Below, one piece after another: positions 1-8,404 of a stretch of DNA of 64,000 nt. The stretch spans positions 1,448,330 to 1,512,329 of the forward strand of contig NZ_LR732544.1 of assembly GCF_902506575.1 (NCBI RefSeq), in the 5' to 3' direction. The DNA comes from Streptomyces mexicanus. GTDB lineage: Bacteria; Actinomycetota; Actinomycetes; Streptomycetales; Streptomycetaceae. Each line of letters begins with the position of its first letter. The stretch's first letter is position 1. Under the pieces are notes generated by a model, which did no database searches, was not told where the DNA came from, and was given only the letters and a program-made list of their open reading frames with translations. The translations under genes and the position numbers were made by a program.

Positions 1-278
1 CTCGCGTCGCCCGCAACTCGATATCGGAGCAGATCGCCGAGATCTCGCAGCGCCCGGGCGCGACCTTCGCCGACGTCGCCGCACTCGCCTCGGGTGCCCG
101 GGGCCGGGCGAACGTCCTTCAGGGAGGCGACGTCGAAGGGGGAATGTGGTGGGCGAGCATGGCGCAGGGCCTGATCTCGTACGTCGGCACCTGCGCGCAG
201 GTCGTCGCCGACATCGTGGGCGAGGCCGAGGACATCATGACCCGGCGGCTGGCGGCGCTGGTGGTCGCCGATGCCTGA
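1..278 (+). CDS. Nitronate monooxygenase-family flavoprotein, C-terminal part
   Basis: Only the last 91 residues are present; the gene enters from the left edge, with the frame read from base 3 and TGA at 276-278. The tail resembles the C-terminus of FMN-dependent nitronate monooxygenase / 2-nitropropane dioxygenase proteins: a SGARGRANVLQGGD stretch, then GLISYVGTCAQVVADIV and a final helix. In actinobacterial ring catabolism such proteins often act as CoA-ester reductases (IpdC type) rather than on nitronates, but the fragment cannot tell these apart. Its stop overlaps the ATG of the downstream crotonase by 8 nt, so the two are co-translated. A second family member lies at 53971-55092. Confidence 0.7.
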   Translation, partial: RVARNSISEQIAEISQRPGATFADVAALASGARGRANVLQGGDVEGGMWWASMAQGLISYVGTCAQVVADIVGEAEDIMTRRLAALVVADA

Positions 279-1041
279 GCCGAACTCTGTGACCCTGGAG
301 GTCCGCGAGGGGGTCGCCCATGTCACCCTCGACCGCCCCGATCAGGGCAATGCCCTCGACCTCACCCTGGCTCACGGCTTGAAACGCGCGTTCGACGCCG
401 TGGCCGAGCGCGATGACGCCCGCGTCGTCCTCCTCACGGGCAACGGCCGGTACTTCTGCACCGGCGGAGACCTTCGCTCCATGCAGGCGGCCGACGACCG
501 CGGGGCGTTCCTCCGTGAGCTGGCCCTCGCCGCACACGAGGCGGTCAAGACGATCGCCTCGTTGGAGAAGCCGGTCGTCGCCGCGGTGCAGGGGTCTGCC
601 GCCGGCGCGGGCCTGTCGCTGGTGCTGCTCGCAGACTTCGTGTTCACGACGGCGAAGACGACCTTCGTGACGGCCTACACCACTGTGGGACTCACGCCCG
701 ACTGCGGTCAGTCGTGGCTGTTGCCCCGTGCCGTCGGCACGGGCCGCGCCCTGGACCTCATGCTCGCGCCCCGGCGCGTGCCGGGCGCCGATGCGGTCGC
801 GCTCGGGATCGCGACGAAGGTCGTCGCCGAGGACTCGCTCCACGTCGATGCGCATTCCTTCGCCACCGGACTCGCCGCCGGTCCCGCTCACGCGCTCGGT
901 GCGGCTCGGTCGCTCATCCGGTCGAGCTTCGCCGCCGCATTCGATGAACACCTCGACAAGGAAGCCGCGACGATCGCCCGCCTGGCGGCGACCGAGGAGA
1001 GCGGCAAGCTCATCGACGCCTTCCTCGCCCCGAAGGCCTGA
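271..1041 (+). CDS. Enoyl-CoA hydratase/isomerase (crotonase) family protein
   Basis: A 256-residue crotonase-fold protein, normal length. The oxyanion-hole segments are visible (CTGGDLRSM near residues 65-73, and the GSAAGAGLSL glycine-rich turn near 110-119). The two glutamates of classical hydratases are missing: the first position is Tyr in FVTAYTTVGL and the second is Asp in RALDLML. An Asp in GLTPDCGQ resembles PaaG-like isomerases. It therefore acts on an acyl-CoA in beta-oxidation or ring degradation, possibly as a double-bond isomerase. It overlaps the preceding gene by 8 nt and converges on the racemase gene through a short hairpin. Family is sure, reaction is not. Confidence 0.88.
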   Translation: MPEPNSVTLEVREGVAHVTLDRPDQGNALDLTLAHGLKRAFDAVAERDDARVVLLTGNGRYFCTGGDLRSMQAADDRGAFLRELALAAHEAVKTIASLEKPVVAAVQGSAAGAGLSLVLLADFVFTTAKTTFVTAYTTVGLTPDCGQSWLLPRAVGTGRALDLMLAPRRVPGADAVALGIATKVVAEDSLHVDAHSFATGLAAGPAHALGAARSLIRSSFAAAFDEHLDKEAATIARLAATEESGKLIDAFLAPKA

Positions 1042-1047
1042 CTGCAA

Positions 1048-1075
1048 GGCTGGCGTGCAGGCCTGCACGTCAGCC
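1048..1075. terminator. Bidirectional hairpin between convergent genes
   Basis: GGCTGGCGTGCA and TGCACGTCAGCC form a 12-bp stem with one G-T pair and a GGCC loop. It starts 6 nt after the crotonase stop and overlaps the racemase stop codon, fitting a shared terminator for the two convergent transcripts. There is no U-tract, which is common in this kind of genome. Confidence 0.5.
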
Positions 1076-2233
1076 CTGCACGGCCACCCCGGACTCGATC
1101 AGTGCATCGACATCGGCGATCCCCCACGCCAGCAGAGCCTCACGGGTCGAGGTCCCGACGGCACTCGGCGGAGTGCTGAGCGCCCCGTCTGTACGACTGA
1201 AACGCGGCGCCGGACCCGGTTGGATGCGCCCTTCCCGGCGGACCAGCGTGGCCCGAGCCCGCATATGGGGATGGCAGGCGGCCTCGCTCGGGCGAAGCAC
1301 GGGCGCGACGCAAGCGTCGGTGCCCTCGAAGACCTTCGCCCATTCCGCCATGGTCCGGGTGGCGAACGTCGCCGCGAAGAGCTCCCGCATTTCGGGATAC
1401 CGTGCGGGCTCGTCCTGCGGGGGACACACCTCGGCCACTCCGAGAAGGGAAACGAAGGTGGAGAAGAACTTCGGCTCGAGAGCTCCCACTGCCATGTGCC
1501 GGCCGTCGGAGGTCTCGTAGACGTTGTAGAACGGCACCCCGCCGTCGAGCATGTTGGAGGCCCGCTCCTCCACGGCGGCTCCTGAGCCGAGCAGACCGTA
1601 CGTCATCGCGCTCAGGTGTGCCGCCCCGTCGACGATGGCCGCATCGACCACCTGGCCCTGTCCGCTCGTCCTCGCCTCCAGCAGGGCAGCGAGCACGCCG
1701 ATCACAAGGTACGTCGAACCGGCTCCGAAATCTCCGAGCAGGTTGCCGGGGAACTGGGGGCGCGCCGGGGTCTGGCCGAGGCCGTGCAGAACACCGGCTG
1801 TGGCGATGTAGGTGAGATCGTGCCCGGCGTACGGTGCGAGCGGGCCGTCCTGGCCCCATCCCGTCATGCGGCCGTAGACCAGCCGCTCGTTGACCTCCCG
1901 GCAGCGCTCCGGCCCCAAGCCGAGCCGTTCGGCCACCCCGGGGCGCAGTCCTTCGACCAGGACGTCCGCGCCCGCGACCAACCGCAGGACGACCTCCACC
2001 GCCTCGGTCCGTTTGAGATCGAGTGCCACCGAGGGCCGGCCACGTGTCAACAGGTCGTCGGTCCCGCCCCCCAGCGCCTGACCGCCCGGGCGCTCGATCC
2101 GAATCACGTCTGCCCCCAGATCTGCGAGGGTCATGCAGGCGTGCGGCCCTGGGCCGATCCCGGCGATCTCGACGACGCGCAGTCCACGCAGCGGGCCACG
2201 CCCCTGACCGAGGACGACCGGGACCGCACTCAT
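1070..2233 (-). CDS. Alpha-methylacyl-CoA racemase (CoA-transferase family III fold)
   Basis: A 387-residue CaiB/BaiF-fold protein. The residues used by mycobacterial and human AMACR are all recognisable: His138 in GHDLTY, Asp168 in GNLLGDFG, and Glu253 in VGALEPKF. This makes racemase more likely than CoA-transferase. The enzyme inverts 2-methyl branched acyl-CoA thioesters so that an S-specific acyl-CoA dehydrogenase can continue beta-oxidation, as in sterol side-chain, bile acid and isoprenoid degradation. It starts 3 bp after the TetR gene stop, so regulator and racemase form a small operon. This gene is the best hint that the pathway handles methyl-branched substrates. Confidence 0.85.
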   Translation of the reverse strand: MSAVPVVLGQGRGPLRGLRVVEIAGIGPGPHACMTLADLGADVIRIERPGGQALGGGTDDLLTRGRPSVALDLKRTEAVEVVLRLVAGADVLVEGLRPGVAERLGLGPERCREVNERLVYGRMTGWGQDGPLAPYAGHDLTYIATAGVLHGLGQTPARPQFPGNLLGDFGAGSTYLVIGVLAALLEARTSGQGQVVDAAIVDGAAHLSAMTYGLLGSGAAVEERASNMLDGGVPFYNVYETSDGRHMAVGALEPKFFSTFVSLLGVAEVCPPQDEPARYPEMRELFAATFATRTMAEWAKVFEGTDACVAPVLRPSEAACHPHMRARATLVRREGRIQPGPAPRFSRTDGALSTPPSAVGTSTREALLAWGIADVDALIESGVAVQG

Positions 2234-2236
2234 CCA

Positions 2237-2866
2237 CTACCGCTCTTCATGAGTTCCTCCGGCTCTCCGCGCACCGGGAGCCTTGGTCACGCCCGCCACG
2301 ATGAGGTCGGCGAGCAACCGGTATGCCTCCGCGTCGGTGAGCGACGTGGTCGCGCCCAGCTCACCGCGCTGGATGGACTCCATCACCGTGCCGGCCACGG
2401 CACCGAGGAAGACGGCGTTCACGGTGTGTCCGGACGGTTCGGCAGCCGCCACCAGCTCCTGGACCCGGCGGGTGGCGATCGCCGTGTTGTGCAGATAGAT
2501 CTCGTGTGCCGGGGCGAAGGAACTCAGGTCGGCGAAGAACTTGCTCGACGCCGGCGCGAGTTCCCGGGAGATCGCATCGAGATACACCCCGATGCGTTTC
2601 ACCGGATCCGGTTCGGTGGTGACCCGCTCCTCCACCCGGTCCGTGGCTTCCCGGAAGAATGCCCGGACCACGGCCACGATCAGCTGCTCCTTGCTGGGTG
2701 CCACGACGTAGAGGGTCGACTTGGAGCACTGGAGTCGCACTGCCAGGTCCTCAAGACTGAAGTCGAGAAATCCCTCGTTCAGGAAGATTTCGACGAGGCC
2801 GGTCAGGATCTCCGCCCGACGCGTCGACTGACGAGTGCTACGCATGGCAACCATACCAGAAATCAT
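2237..2866 (-). CDS. TetR-family transcriptional regulator
   Basis: A 209-residue protein with an N-terminal helix-turn-helix (EDLAVRLQCSKSTLYVVAPSKEQL, about residues 39-62) and an all-alpha ligand domain. It is first in an operon with the racemase and divergent from korA. No start has a good Shine-Dalgarno; ATGs at 2866, 2854 and 2845 are possible, and the last would leave a 9-bp inverted repeat (2854-2862/2891-2899) fully upstream for autoregulation. It is one of two TetR genes in the block that sit next to the recurring AT-rich motif, so it is a candidate master regulator. Ligand unknown. Confidence 0.85.
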   Translation of the reverse strand: MISGMVAMRSTRQSTRRAEILTGLVEIFLNEGFLDFSLEDLAVRLQCSKSTLYVVAPSKEQLIVAVVRAFFREATDRVEERVTTEPDPVKRIGVYLDAISRELAPASSKFFADLSSFAPAHEIYLHNTAIATRRVQELVAAAEPSGHTVNAVFLGAVAGTVMESIQRGELGATTSLTDAEAYRLLADLIVAGVTKAPGARRAGGTHEER

Positions 2867-2931
2867 ACCAAGGTTGCGATCTGGGTACAGTTTCTGGTAC
2901 TAAACTAAGTCGCTTCAGTTATATCATTAAG
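2854..2931. promoter_or_regulatory. Divergent operator/promoter region, copy 1 of recurring motif
   Basis: Between the TetR gene and korA lie a 9-bp inverted repeat TACCAGAAA/TTTCTGGTA (2854-2862 and 2891-2899), then TACTAAACTAAGT (2898-2910), which matches the motif repeated across the block, and an AT-rich ATATCATTAAG (2921-2931). Such AT-rich DNA stands out in this GC-rich window and probably holds promoters for both directions and the TetR operator. Confidence 0.5.
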
Positions 2932-2969
2932 CCTCATTGTCCGACGCCTTCACGGTGAAGAGGACCGAC

Positions 2970-4850
2970 ATGCCAGCACGTACCCACGCCCATCCTGAGC
3001 CGAAGCCCAGCCTGCCCCTCAGCCGGGCCATCGTCCGTTTCGCGGGCGACTCCGGCGACGGCATGCAGCTGACGGGGGACCGGTTCACGCAGCAGGCCGC
3101 GGCCCTCGGCAACGACCTCGCCACGTTCCCCGACTTCCCCGCCGAGATCCGGGCACCGCGGGGGCCCCTGCCAGGAGTGTCGTCGTTCCAGGTCCACTTC
3201 GCCGATCACGACATCTTCACCGCCGGTGACGCGCCGGACGTGCTGGTGGCGATGAATCCCGCCGCCCTGCGTGCGAACGTCGGCGAACTGGACCCCGGGG
3301 CGACGATCATCGTCGACACCCACGACTTCACCGATCGCAACCTGGCCAAGGCCGGGTACACCGCGAACCCCCTGGAGGACGACAGCCTTCAGAAGTATTC
3401 GGTGATCCCGGTGGATCTCACCGGGATGACGGTCGACGCCGTGCAGAAGTTCGGGCTCTCCCGCAAGGACGCCGCCCGGGCGAAGAACATGTTCGCCCTC
3501 GGGCTCGTGTCGTGGATGTACGGCCGGCCGACCGAGTCGACCATCAGCTTCCTCAGGAAGCGCTTCGCGCGAGTTCCCGAGATCCGCGACGCCAACATCA
3601 CCGCGTTCCGGGCCGGCTGGAACTTCGGTGAGACCACCGAGGCGTTCGCCGTCCGCTACGAGGTCAAGCCCGCCCCGATGCCCGCGGGAACGTACCGCAA
3701 CATCACCGGCAACCTCGCCCTCGCCCACGGCCTGGTCGCCGCGGGGGTCCAGTCCGGTCTGCCGGTGTTCCTCGGCTCCTATCCGATCACACCGGCCTCC
3801 GACATCCTGCACGAGCTGAGCAGGCACAAGCGGTTCGGTGTCACCACGTTCCAGGCCGAGGACGAGATCGCAGGCATCGGTGCCGCCCTGGGCGCGTCCT
3901 TCGCCGGATCGCTCGGGGTGACGACCACTTCGGGACCGGGGATCGCCCTCAAGAGCGAGACCATCGGGCTGGCGGTGGCGACCGAACTTCCCCTGGTCGT
4001 CATCGACATCCAGCGCGGCGGGCCGTCGACCGGGCTCCCGACGAAGACGGAGCAGGCCGACCTTCTCCAAGCGATGTTCGGCCGCAACGGCGAGGCCCCG
4101 GTCCCTGTGCTCGCCTCCCGGTCACCGGGCGACTGCTTCGACACCGCGCTCGAAGCCGCGCGGATCGCGGTGACCTATCGCACGCCGGTGCTGCTCCTCT
4201 CCGACGGCTACCTCGCGAACGGCTCCGAACCATGGCGCATCCCAGACGTGGCGGACCTTCCCGTCATCGACCCGGCCTTCGCCGCACCTCGCGAGGACGC
4301 CGGCGCTCCGCCCTTCATGCCCTTCGAACGCGACCCGGAGACGCTCGCCCGTCCGTGGGCGATCCCCGGCACTCCCGGCCTCGAGCACCGCGTCGGCGGG
4401 CTCGAGAAGGCCGACCGTACCGGCAACATCTCCTACGACCCCGCCAACCACGACCTGATGGTCAACGCCCGCCAGGCCAAGGTGGACCGGATCGCACAGA
4501 GCATCCCGCCCACGTGGGTGGAGGACCCGAGCGGCACGGCCAGGGTGCTCGTGCTCGGCTGGGGCTCGACGTACGGATCGATCAGCGCGGCCGTGCGCAG
4601 CGTCCGGTCGAACGGGCTCCGGGTGGCGCAGGCCCACCTGCGCCATCTCAACCCCTTCCCCTCCGACCTGGGGGACGTGCTCCGCGGGTACGACAAGGTC
4701 CTCGTGCCCGAACTGAACCTGGGGCAGTTGTCCCTGCTGCTGCGCGCGAAGTACCTGGTGGACGTCATCGGCTTCAACAAGGTGGCCGGGCTCCCCCTCG
4801 ACACGGACGAGCTGGCGGAGGCCATCACGGTCGTCGCCGAGGAGAACTGA
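2970..4850 (+). CDS. korA: 2-oxoacid:ferredoxin oxidoreductase, fused gamma-alpha subunit
   Basis: A 626-residue subunit of KorA type. The N-terminal gamma domain (RFAGDSGDGMQLTGDRF near residues 22-38) is fused to the pyrimidine-binding alpha domain (GSYPITPASDI, then TTSGPGIALKSE) and a C-terminal transketolase-C-like domain. With KorB it oxidatively decarboxylates a 2-oxoacid to its acyl-CoA and reduces ferredoxin; 2-oxoglutarate is the usual actinobacterial substrate. ATG at 2970 is preferred because AAGAGGA lies 5 nt upstream; an in-frame TTG at 2937 would add 11 residues. It opens a three-gene operon with fdxA and korB and is divergent from the TetR gene. Confidence 0.9.
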   Translation: MPARTHAHPEPKPSLPLSRAIVRFAGDSGDGMQLTGDRFTQQAAALGNDLATFPDFPAEIRAPRGPLPGVSSFQVHFADHDIFTAGDAPDVLVAMNPAALRANVGELDPGATIIVDTHDFTDRNLAKAGYTANPLEDDSLQKYSVIPVDLTGMTVDAVQKFGLSRKDAARAKNMFALGLVSWMYGRPTESTISFLRKRFARVPEIRDANITAFRAGWNFGETTEAFAVRYEVKPAPMPAGTYRNITGNLALAHGLVAAGVQSGLPVFLGSYPITPASDILHELSRHKRFGVTTFQAEDEIAGIGAALGASFAGSLGVTTTSGPGIALKSETIGLAVATELPLVVIDIQRGGPSTGLPTKTEQADLLQAMFGRNGEAPVPVLASRSPGDCFDTALEAARIAVTYRTPVLLLSDGYLANGSEPWRIPDVADLPVIDPAFAAPREDAGAPPFMPFERDPETLARPWAIPGTPGLEHRVGGLEKADRTGNISYDPANHDLMVNARQAKVDRIAQSIPPTWVEDPSGTARVLVLGWGSTYGSISAAVRSVRSNGLRVAQAHLRHLNPFPSDLGDVLRGYDKVLVPELNLGQLSLLLRAKYLVDVIGFNKVAGLPLDTDELAEAITVVAEEN

Positions 4851-4851
4851 C

Positions 4852-5181
4852 ATGACCTACGTCATCACCCAGGGCTGCATCGACGTCCGCGACCGGGCCT
4901 GTGTCGACGAGTGTCCCGTCGACTGCATCTACGCGGGCAGCCGCATGCTCTACATCCATCCCGACGAATGCGTCGACTGCGGCGCGTGCGAGCCGGTCTG
5001 CCCGGTGGAGGCCATCTTCTACGAGGACGACCTCCCGAGCGACCAGGCCGCGTACCTGAAGGTCAACGCCGAGGTCTTCGCCGACCACGGGACTCCTGGC
5101 GGTTCCGTGAAGTTGACCGACGCCCTCACCGACCACCCGATCGTCGCCGCGGTTCCCCCGGGCGTCCCCACCCAGGAGTAA
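4852..5181 (+). CDS. fdxA: 7Fe ferredoxin embedded between korA and korB
   Basis: A 109-residue FdxA-type ferredoxin. Cysteines at 9, 17, 21, 25 and 40, 43, 46, 50 fit the seven-iron pattern: C9, C17 and C50 for a [3Fe-4S] cluster, and C21 with C40/C43/C46 for a [4Fe-4S] cluster. The C-terminal tail of about 50 residues is typical of FdxA. It starts 1 nt after the korA stop, and its own stop overlaps the korB ribosome-binding site, so the three products should be made together. The likely role is to accept electrons from the oxoacid oxidoreductase, and it might also feed the P450s. Confidence 0.92.
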   Translation: MTYVITQGCIDVRDRACVDECPVDCIYAGSRMLYIHPDECVDCGACEPVCPVEAIFYEDDLPSDQAAYLKVNAEVFADHGTPGGSVKLTDALTDHPIVAAVPPGVPTQE

Positions 5182-5183
5182 TA

Positions 5184-6242
5184 ATGACGACGACCGACCT
5201 CGGCTTCCCCGGTCTCGCCGGTGTCCCGGCGGCCACCGGCAAGCTCACCGCGAAGGACTTCGCCAGCGACCAGGAGGTGCGCTGGTGCCCGGGCTGCGGT
5301 GACTACGCCATCCTGAAGGCCGTGCAGTCGTTCCTGCCCGAACTCGGGCTGCGCCGGGAGAACATGGTGTTCGTCTCCGGCATCGGCTGCTCCTCCAGGT
5401 TCCCGTACTACCTCGACACCTACGGCATGCACTCGATCCACGGCCGCGCGCCGGCGATCGCCACCGGCATCGCGACCGCGCGCCCCGACCTGTCGGTGTG
5501 GGTCGTCACCGGCGACGGGGACTCGCTCAGCATCGGCGGCAACCACCTCATCCACGCGTTGCGGCGCAACGTCAACCTCACGATCCTGCTCTTCAACAAC
5601 CGCATCTACGGCCTGACGAAGGGGCAGTACTCCCCCACGAGCGAGACCGGCAAGGTCACCAAGTCCACGCCGATGGGATCGCTCGAGACCCCCTTCAACC
5701 CGGTCTCCCTCGCACTCGGAGCGGAGGCCACCTTCGTCGCCCGCACGATCGACTCCGACCGCAAGCACCTCACGGCCGCCCTGCGGGCGGCAGCCGCCCA
5801 CCGCGGCACGGCACTGGTCGAGATCTACCAGAACTGCCCGGTCTTCAACGACGGCGCCTTCGACGCCGTCAAGAACCCCGGCACCCGCGACGACGCGATC
5901 ATCCCGCTGGAGCACGGCCGCCCGATCCGGTTCGGGAGCGATCAGCAGTACGGTGTCGTTCGGACCGGCACCGGTGTCGAGATCGTCGAGGACCCGGCGG
6001 ACGAGGACGTCCTGGTCCATGATGCTCACGCCGCCGACCCGGCCACCGCGTTCGCGATCTCCCGGCTCACCGACGCCGGCGTCCTGCACCGGGCACCCAT
6101 CGGCATCTTCCGACAGGTCCAGCGCCCGACGTACGACGACATGGCTCGCGAGCAGCTCGCCGCAGCCGCGGCGGAGACGTCCGACCGCCGTGAGGCACTC
6201 GCGGGTCTCATCGCCGGCAGCGACACCTGGACGATCCTCTGA
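5184..6242 (+). CDS. korB: 2-oxoacid:ferredoxin oxidoreductase, beta (TPP-binding) subunit
   Basis: A 352-residue KorB. The cluster-binding CPGCGDY (residues 35-41) and Cys70 in GIGCSSRF are present, and the thiamine-diphosphate/Mg signature runs from VVTGDGDSLS (about 108-117) to LLFNN (135-139). ATG at 5184 follows AGGAG by 5 nt inside the fdxA stop region. It forms the catalytic half of the complex with KorA. A strong hairpin lies 22 nt after the stop, closing the operon. Confidence 0.92.
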   Translation: MTTTDLGFPGLAGVPAATGKLTAKDFASDQEVRWCPGCGDYAILKAVQSFLPELGLRRENMVFVSGIGCSSRFPYYLDTYGMHSIHGRAPAIATGIATARPDLSVWVVTGDGDSLSIGGNHLIHALRRNVNLTILLFNNRIYGLTKGQYSPTSETGKVTKSTPMGSLETPFNPVSLALGAEATFVARTIDSDRKHLTAALRAAAAHRGTALVEIYQNCPVFNDGAFDAVKNPGTRDDAIIPLEHGRPIRFGSDQQYGVVRTGTGVEIVEDPADEDVLVHDAHAADPATAFAISRLTDAGVLHRAPIGIFRQVQRPTYDDMAREQLAAAAAETSDRREALAGLIAGSDTWTIL

Positions 6243-6263
6243 GCAGCGGTCACACGCGACATT

Positions 6264-6303
6264 GCCCCGCACCACCTCCCGCAGGGGGCTGGTGCGGGGC
6301 TTT
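6264..6303 (+). terminator. Rho-independent terminator after korB
   Basis: An 11-bp perfect stem GCCCCGCACCA / TGGTGCGGGGC with a 15-nt loop, followed by TTT. It lies between korB and the convergent acyl-CoA synthetase gene and may serve both. Confidence 0.85.
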
Positions 6304-6355
6304 CACTCATAAGCCCCGGCGGGGCGCGCCGGGCCGTCGCCCGGGGCGCCCCGGG

Positions 6356-7843
6356 TCAGGCCTGGCCCCCGCGCTTCGGGCGCTCCTCGAAGATCGCGGC
6401 GACCTCTGCGCGGCTGATCTTCATCGACGGCGTGCGGGGAAGCCGGTCGACGATCTCGAGCGCCACCGGAACCTCGTACGGCATGAGGTCGCGCCGGCAC
6501 ATCTGGAGGAGCTCTGCGGGACCGACCTCAGCTCCGTCGGCCAACTCGACCGCGGCCACGGGCACCTGCCCGAGCCGCTGGTCCGCGATGCCCGCCACCG
6601 CCGCGGCGCGGACCCCGGGATGGGACTCGAGTGCGCGCTGCACCGTCTCGGGCTGCACCTTGAAGCCGCCGCGGATGATCGCGGAGTCCGCCCGGCCGGT
6701 GATGAAGACGAAGCCGTCCTCGTCGATGCGGCCGAGGTCGCTCGTCGACGTCCACTGGTCACCGGCCGCCAGCTGCGCCGACTGCACCTCCAGCCGGCCG
6801 ACCTCGCCGGTGGCGAGGGGCTCTCCCGTCCCCGGATCGGTCACTCGGAGCCGGACATTCTTGAAGGGCCGGCCCACGCTGCCGCGCTTGGAGTCGTACC
6901 ACTTCTCGTGGTCGCCGAGCGTCCAGCCGGCGACGGCGCCCGCGAACTCGGTGGCACCGTACGTGGCCAGCACGCGGATGCCGTACTTGTCGAGGACGGC
7001 GTCGACCAGCTCCGGCGGGCAGGCCGCGGCCCCCGCCGTGATCGCCTTGAGACTGCTGAGTGACTCCCTGGGCACGTCGGCTTCGACGACTGACCGCAGG
7101 GCGGCCGGCACGAGGCTCGCGACCTTCGGTCGGTACCGCTCGACCGCCGCCACCCAATCGGCGGTGCGGAACCGCTCCAGGAGCACAAGGCGTCGCCCGG
7201 AGAGTACGGTGTTGACCACGTGCCACAGGCCGCTGATGTGCACCATCGGGACGCTGACGATCGCCACGGCCTGCTTGAACTCGGGGACCCCGGCCCGGCC
7301 CTGTGCCGCGAAGGCCGAGTCGAGCTGCGCGTATCCGAGCCGCACCCGCTTCGGCGGCCCGGCGGTGCCCGCGGTGAGCATCTCCACCGCGGTGCCCGGG
7401 GCGTAGTCCTCTTCGACACCTGGCGCGGCCGGTCCCGTGCTCAGCGAGCCGTCCGGCTCGCCCAGGACCGCCACTCCATGCCCCTCGATGGCGGCCCGGA
7501 CGTCCACATCGTTCACCACACCGCGGACGCCGATCACGACCGGCGGGGCGTTCTTGACGATGTCGGCGGACAACCGGGCCGGAGGCTGGAGCGGGTTGAG
7601 CGTGGTGATGCACCGGCCGGACATGAGGACTCCGATGACGAGTCCGACGAACTCGGGTCGGGTCTGCAGCAGAAGCCCGACTCGCGCTCCCTCTTTGAGA
7701 CCAAGGCGATCGCACAGTTCGTCGGTGCTCTCGGCGATGGTGCGAATCTGCCCCCAGGTCCACCACTCATCACCCAGTCCCACAGCGGGAGCGGACGAGG
7801 GGGCAGCGGCGAGCAGCGCCTCGAGCTGGTTGCGAAGTCCCAC
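6356..7843 (-). CDS. Acyl-CoA synthetase / AMP-dependent ligase
   Basis: A 495-residue ANL-superfamily adenylate-forming enzyme, expected to activate a carboxylic acid to its CoA thioester. Motifs: ATYGATE, TSDLGRIDEDGFVFITGR and the C-terminal catalytic Lys475 in SMKISRAEV. The ATP P-loop is unusual: TAGTAGPPKR at 157-166 instead of TSGTTGxPKG, with Arg after the lysine. GTG start at 7843 with AAGGGTGG upstream. It is divergent from a small ABM-domain gene across a motif copy. The acid substrate is unknown; position next to racemase and crotonase suggests a branched or cyclic acid. Confidence 0.88.
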   Translation of the reverse strand: MGLRNQLEALLAAAPSSAPAVGLGDEWWTWGQIRTIAESTDELCDRLGLKEGARVGLLLQTRPEFVGLVIGVLMSGRCITTLNPLQPPARLSADIVKNAPPVVIGVRGVVNDVDVRAAIEGHGVAVLGEPDGSLSTGPAAPGVEEDYAPGTAVEMLTAGTAGPPKRVRLGYAQLDSAFAAQGRAGVPEFKQAVAIVSVPMVHISGLWHVVNTVLSGRRLVLLERFRTADWVAAVERYRPKVASLVPAALRSVVEADVPRESLSSLKAITAGAAACPPELVDAVLDKYGIRVLATYGATEFAGAVAGWTLGDHEKWYDSKRGSVGRPFKNVRLRVTDPGTGEPLATGEVGRLEVQSAQLAAGDQWTSTSDLGRIDEDGFVFITGRADSAIIRGGFKVQPETVQRALESHPGVRAAAVAGIADQRLGQVPVAAVELADGAEVGPAELLQMCRRDLMPYEVPVALEIVDRLPRTPSMKISRAEVAAIFEERPKRGGQA

Positions 7844-7896
7844 GGGGCCACCCTTCGTGTCCTACTTGCTTCATACGTATGGCGGCACTATACAAC

Positions 7897-7914
7897 GTAC
7901 TTAGTTAAATGATT
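7897..7914. promoter_or_regulatory. Recurring AT-rich motif, copy 2
   Basis: GTACTTAGTTAAATGATT lies in the 80-bp divergent region between the acyl-CoA synthetase and ABM genes and ends just before the TAGGAG ribosome-binding site. Its reverse complement AATCATTTAACTAAGTAC aligns with copies at 19075, 26708 and 37656. Likely an operator or promoter core. Confidence 0.5.
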
Positions 7915-7924
7915 AGGAGTCGTG

Positions 7925-8281
7925 ATGTACGCACTGCACGCCCTCGTCCGCATCGCCCCCGAGAGCCGCGCCGCCTTCGTCGAAGCCGCCTCGGCGTGTG
8001 TGGCACGAACCCGCGATGAGCCCGGCTGCCTCGACTACAGCTGCACGGAGGACATCTCGGAGCCGGGGCTCTTCCACTTCGTGGAGTTCTGGCAGGACGT
8101 CGACGCCTTCAACAGCCACACCGCCTCACCGCACTACACCGCGTTCACCGCCGCGCTGGCCGACGAAACCCGGATCCGCCGTGCAGGCCGCGGTGGGGCC
8201 ACCTTCATCGAGGGCCGCGTCCTCTCCGCCGAGGACCGCGCCGAGCTCGGCCTCGGCGGGAAGCCCGCCGCGAAGTCCTGA
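7925..8281 (+). CDS. Antibiotic biosynthesis monooxygenase (ABM) domain protein
   Basis: A 118-residue dimeric alpha/beta-barrel protein with the ABM pattern (ALVRIAPESRAAFVEAA, EPGCLDYSCTEDISEPGLFHFVEFW, then SPHYTAF). Members include cofactor-free monooxygenases and heme-degrading enzymes, and many are small catabolic accessory proteins. ATG at 7925 is chosen over GTG at 7922 because TAGGAG then sits 5 nt upstream. It stands alone and ends in a strong hairpin. Exact reaction unknown. Confidence 0.8.
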   Translation: MYALHALVRIAPESRAAFVEAASACVARTRDEPGCLDYSCTEDISEPGLFHFVEFWQDVDAFNSHTASPHYTAFTAALADETRIRRAGRGGATFIEGRVLSAEDRAELGLGGKPAAKS

Positions 8282-8326
8282 TCGCCCCTCGTCCATCGCC
8301 GGCCAGAGGGCAGGCAGGCCTCCCGG

Positions 8327-8364
8327 ACCTGCCTGATCACCACGTGGGTGGTGGTCAGGCAGGT
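8327..8364. terminator. Bidirectional terminator hairpin
   Basis: ACCTGCCTGATCACCAC pairs with GTGGTGGTCAGGCAGGT across a 4-nt loop (17 positions, one mismatch). It sits between the convergent ABM and SDR genes and probably ends both transcripts. Confidence 0.8.
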
Positions 8365-8404
8365 CAGGCTCTGCCCGGCTGCCGCCGTACGCCGGAGCTT
8401 TTGA

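Noticed and set aside
2889..2910. KstR/KstR2 sterol-regulator site at the recurring motif
   Set aside because: The copies do not show the spaced inverted AAC/GTT arms I remember for KstR, nor the KstR2 pattern; a distinct motif fits all copies better.
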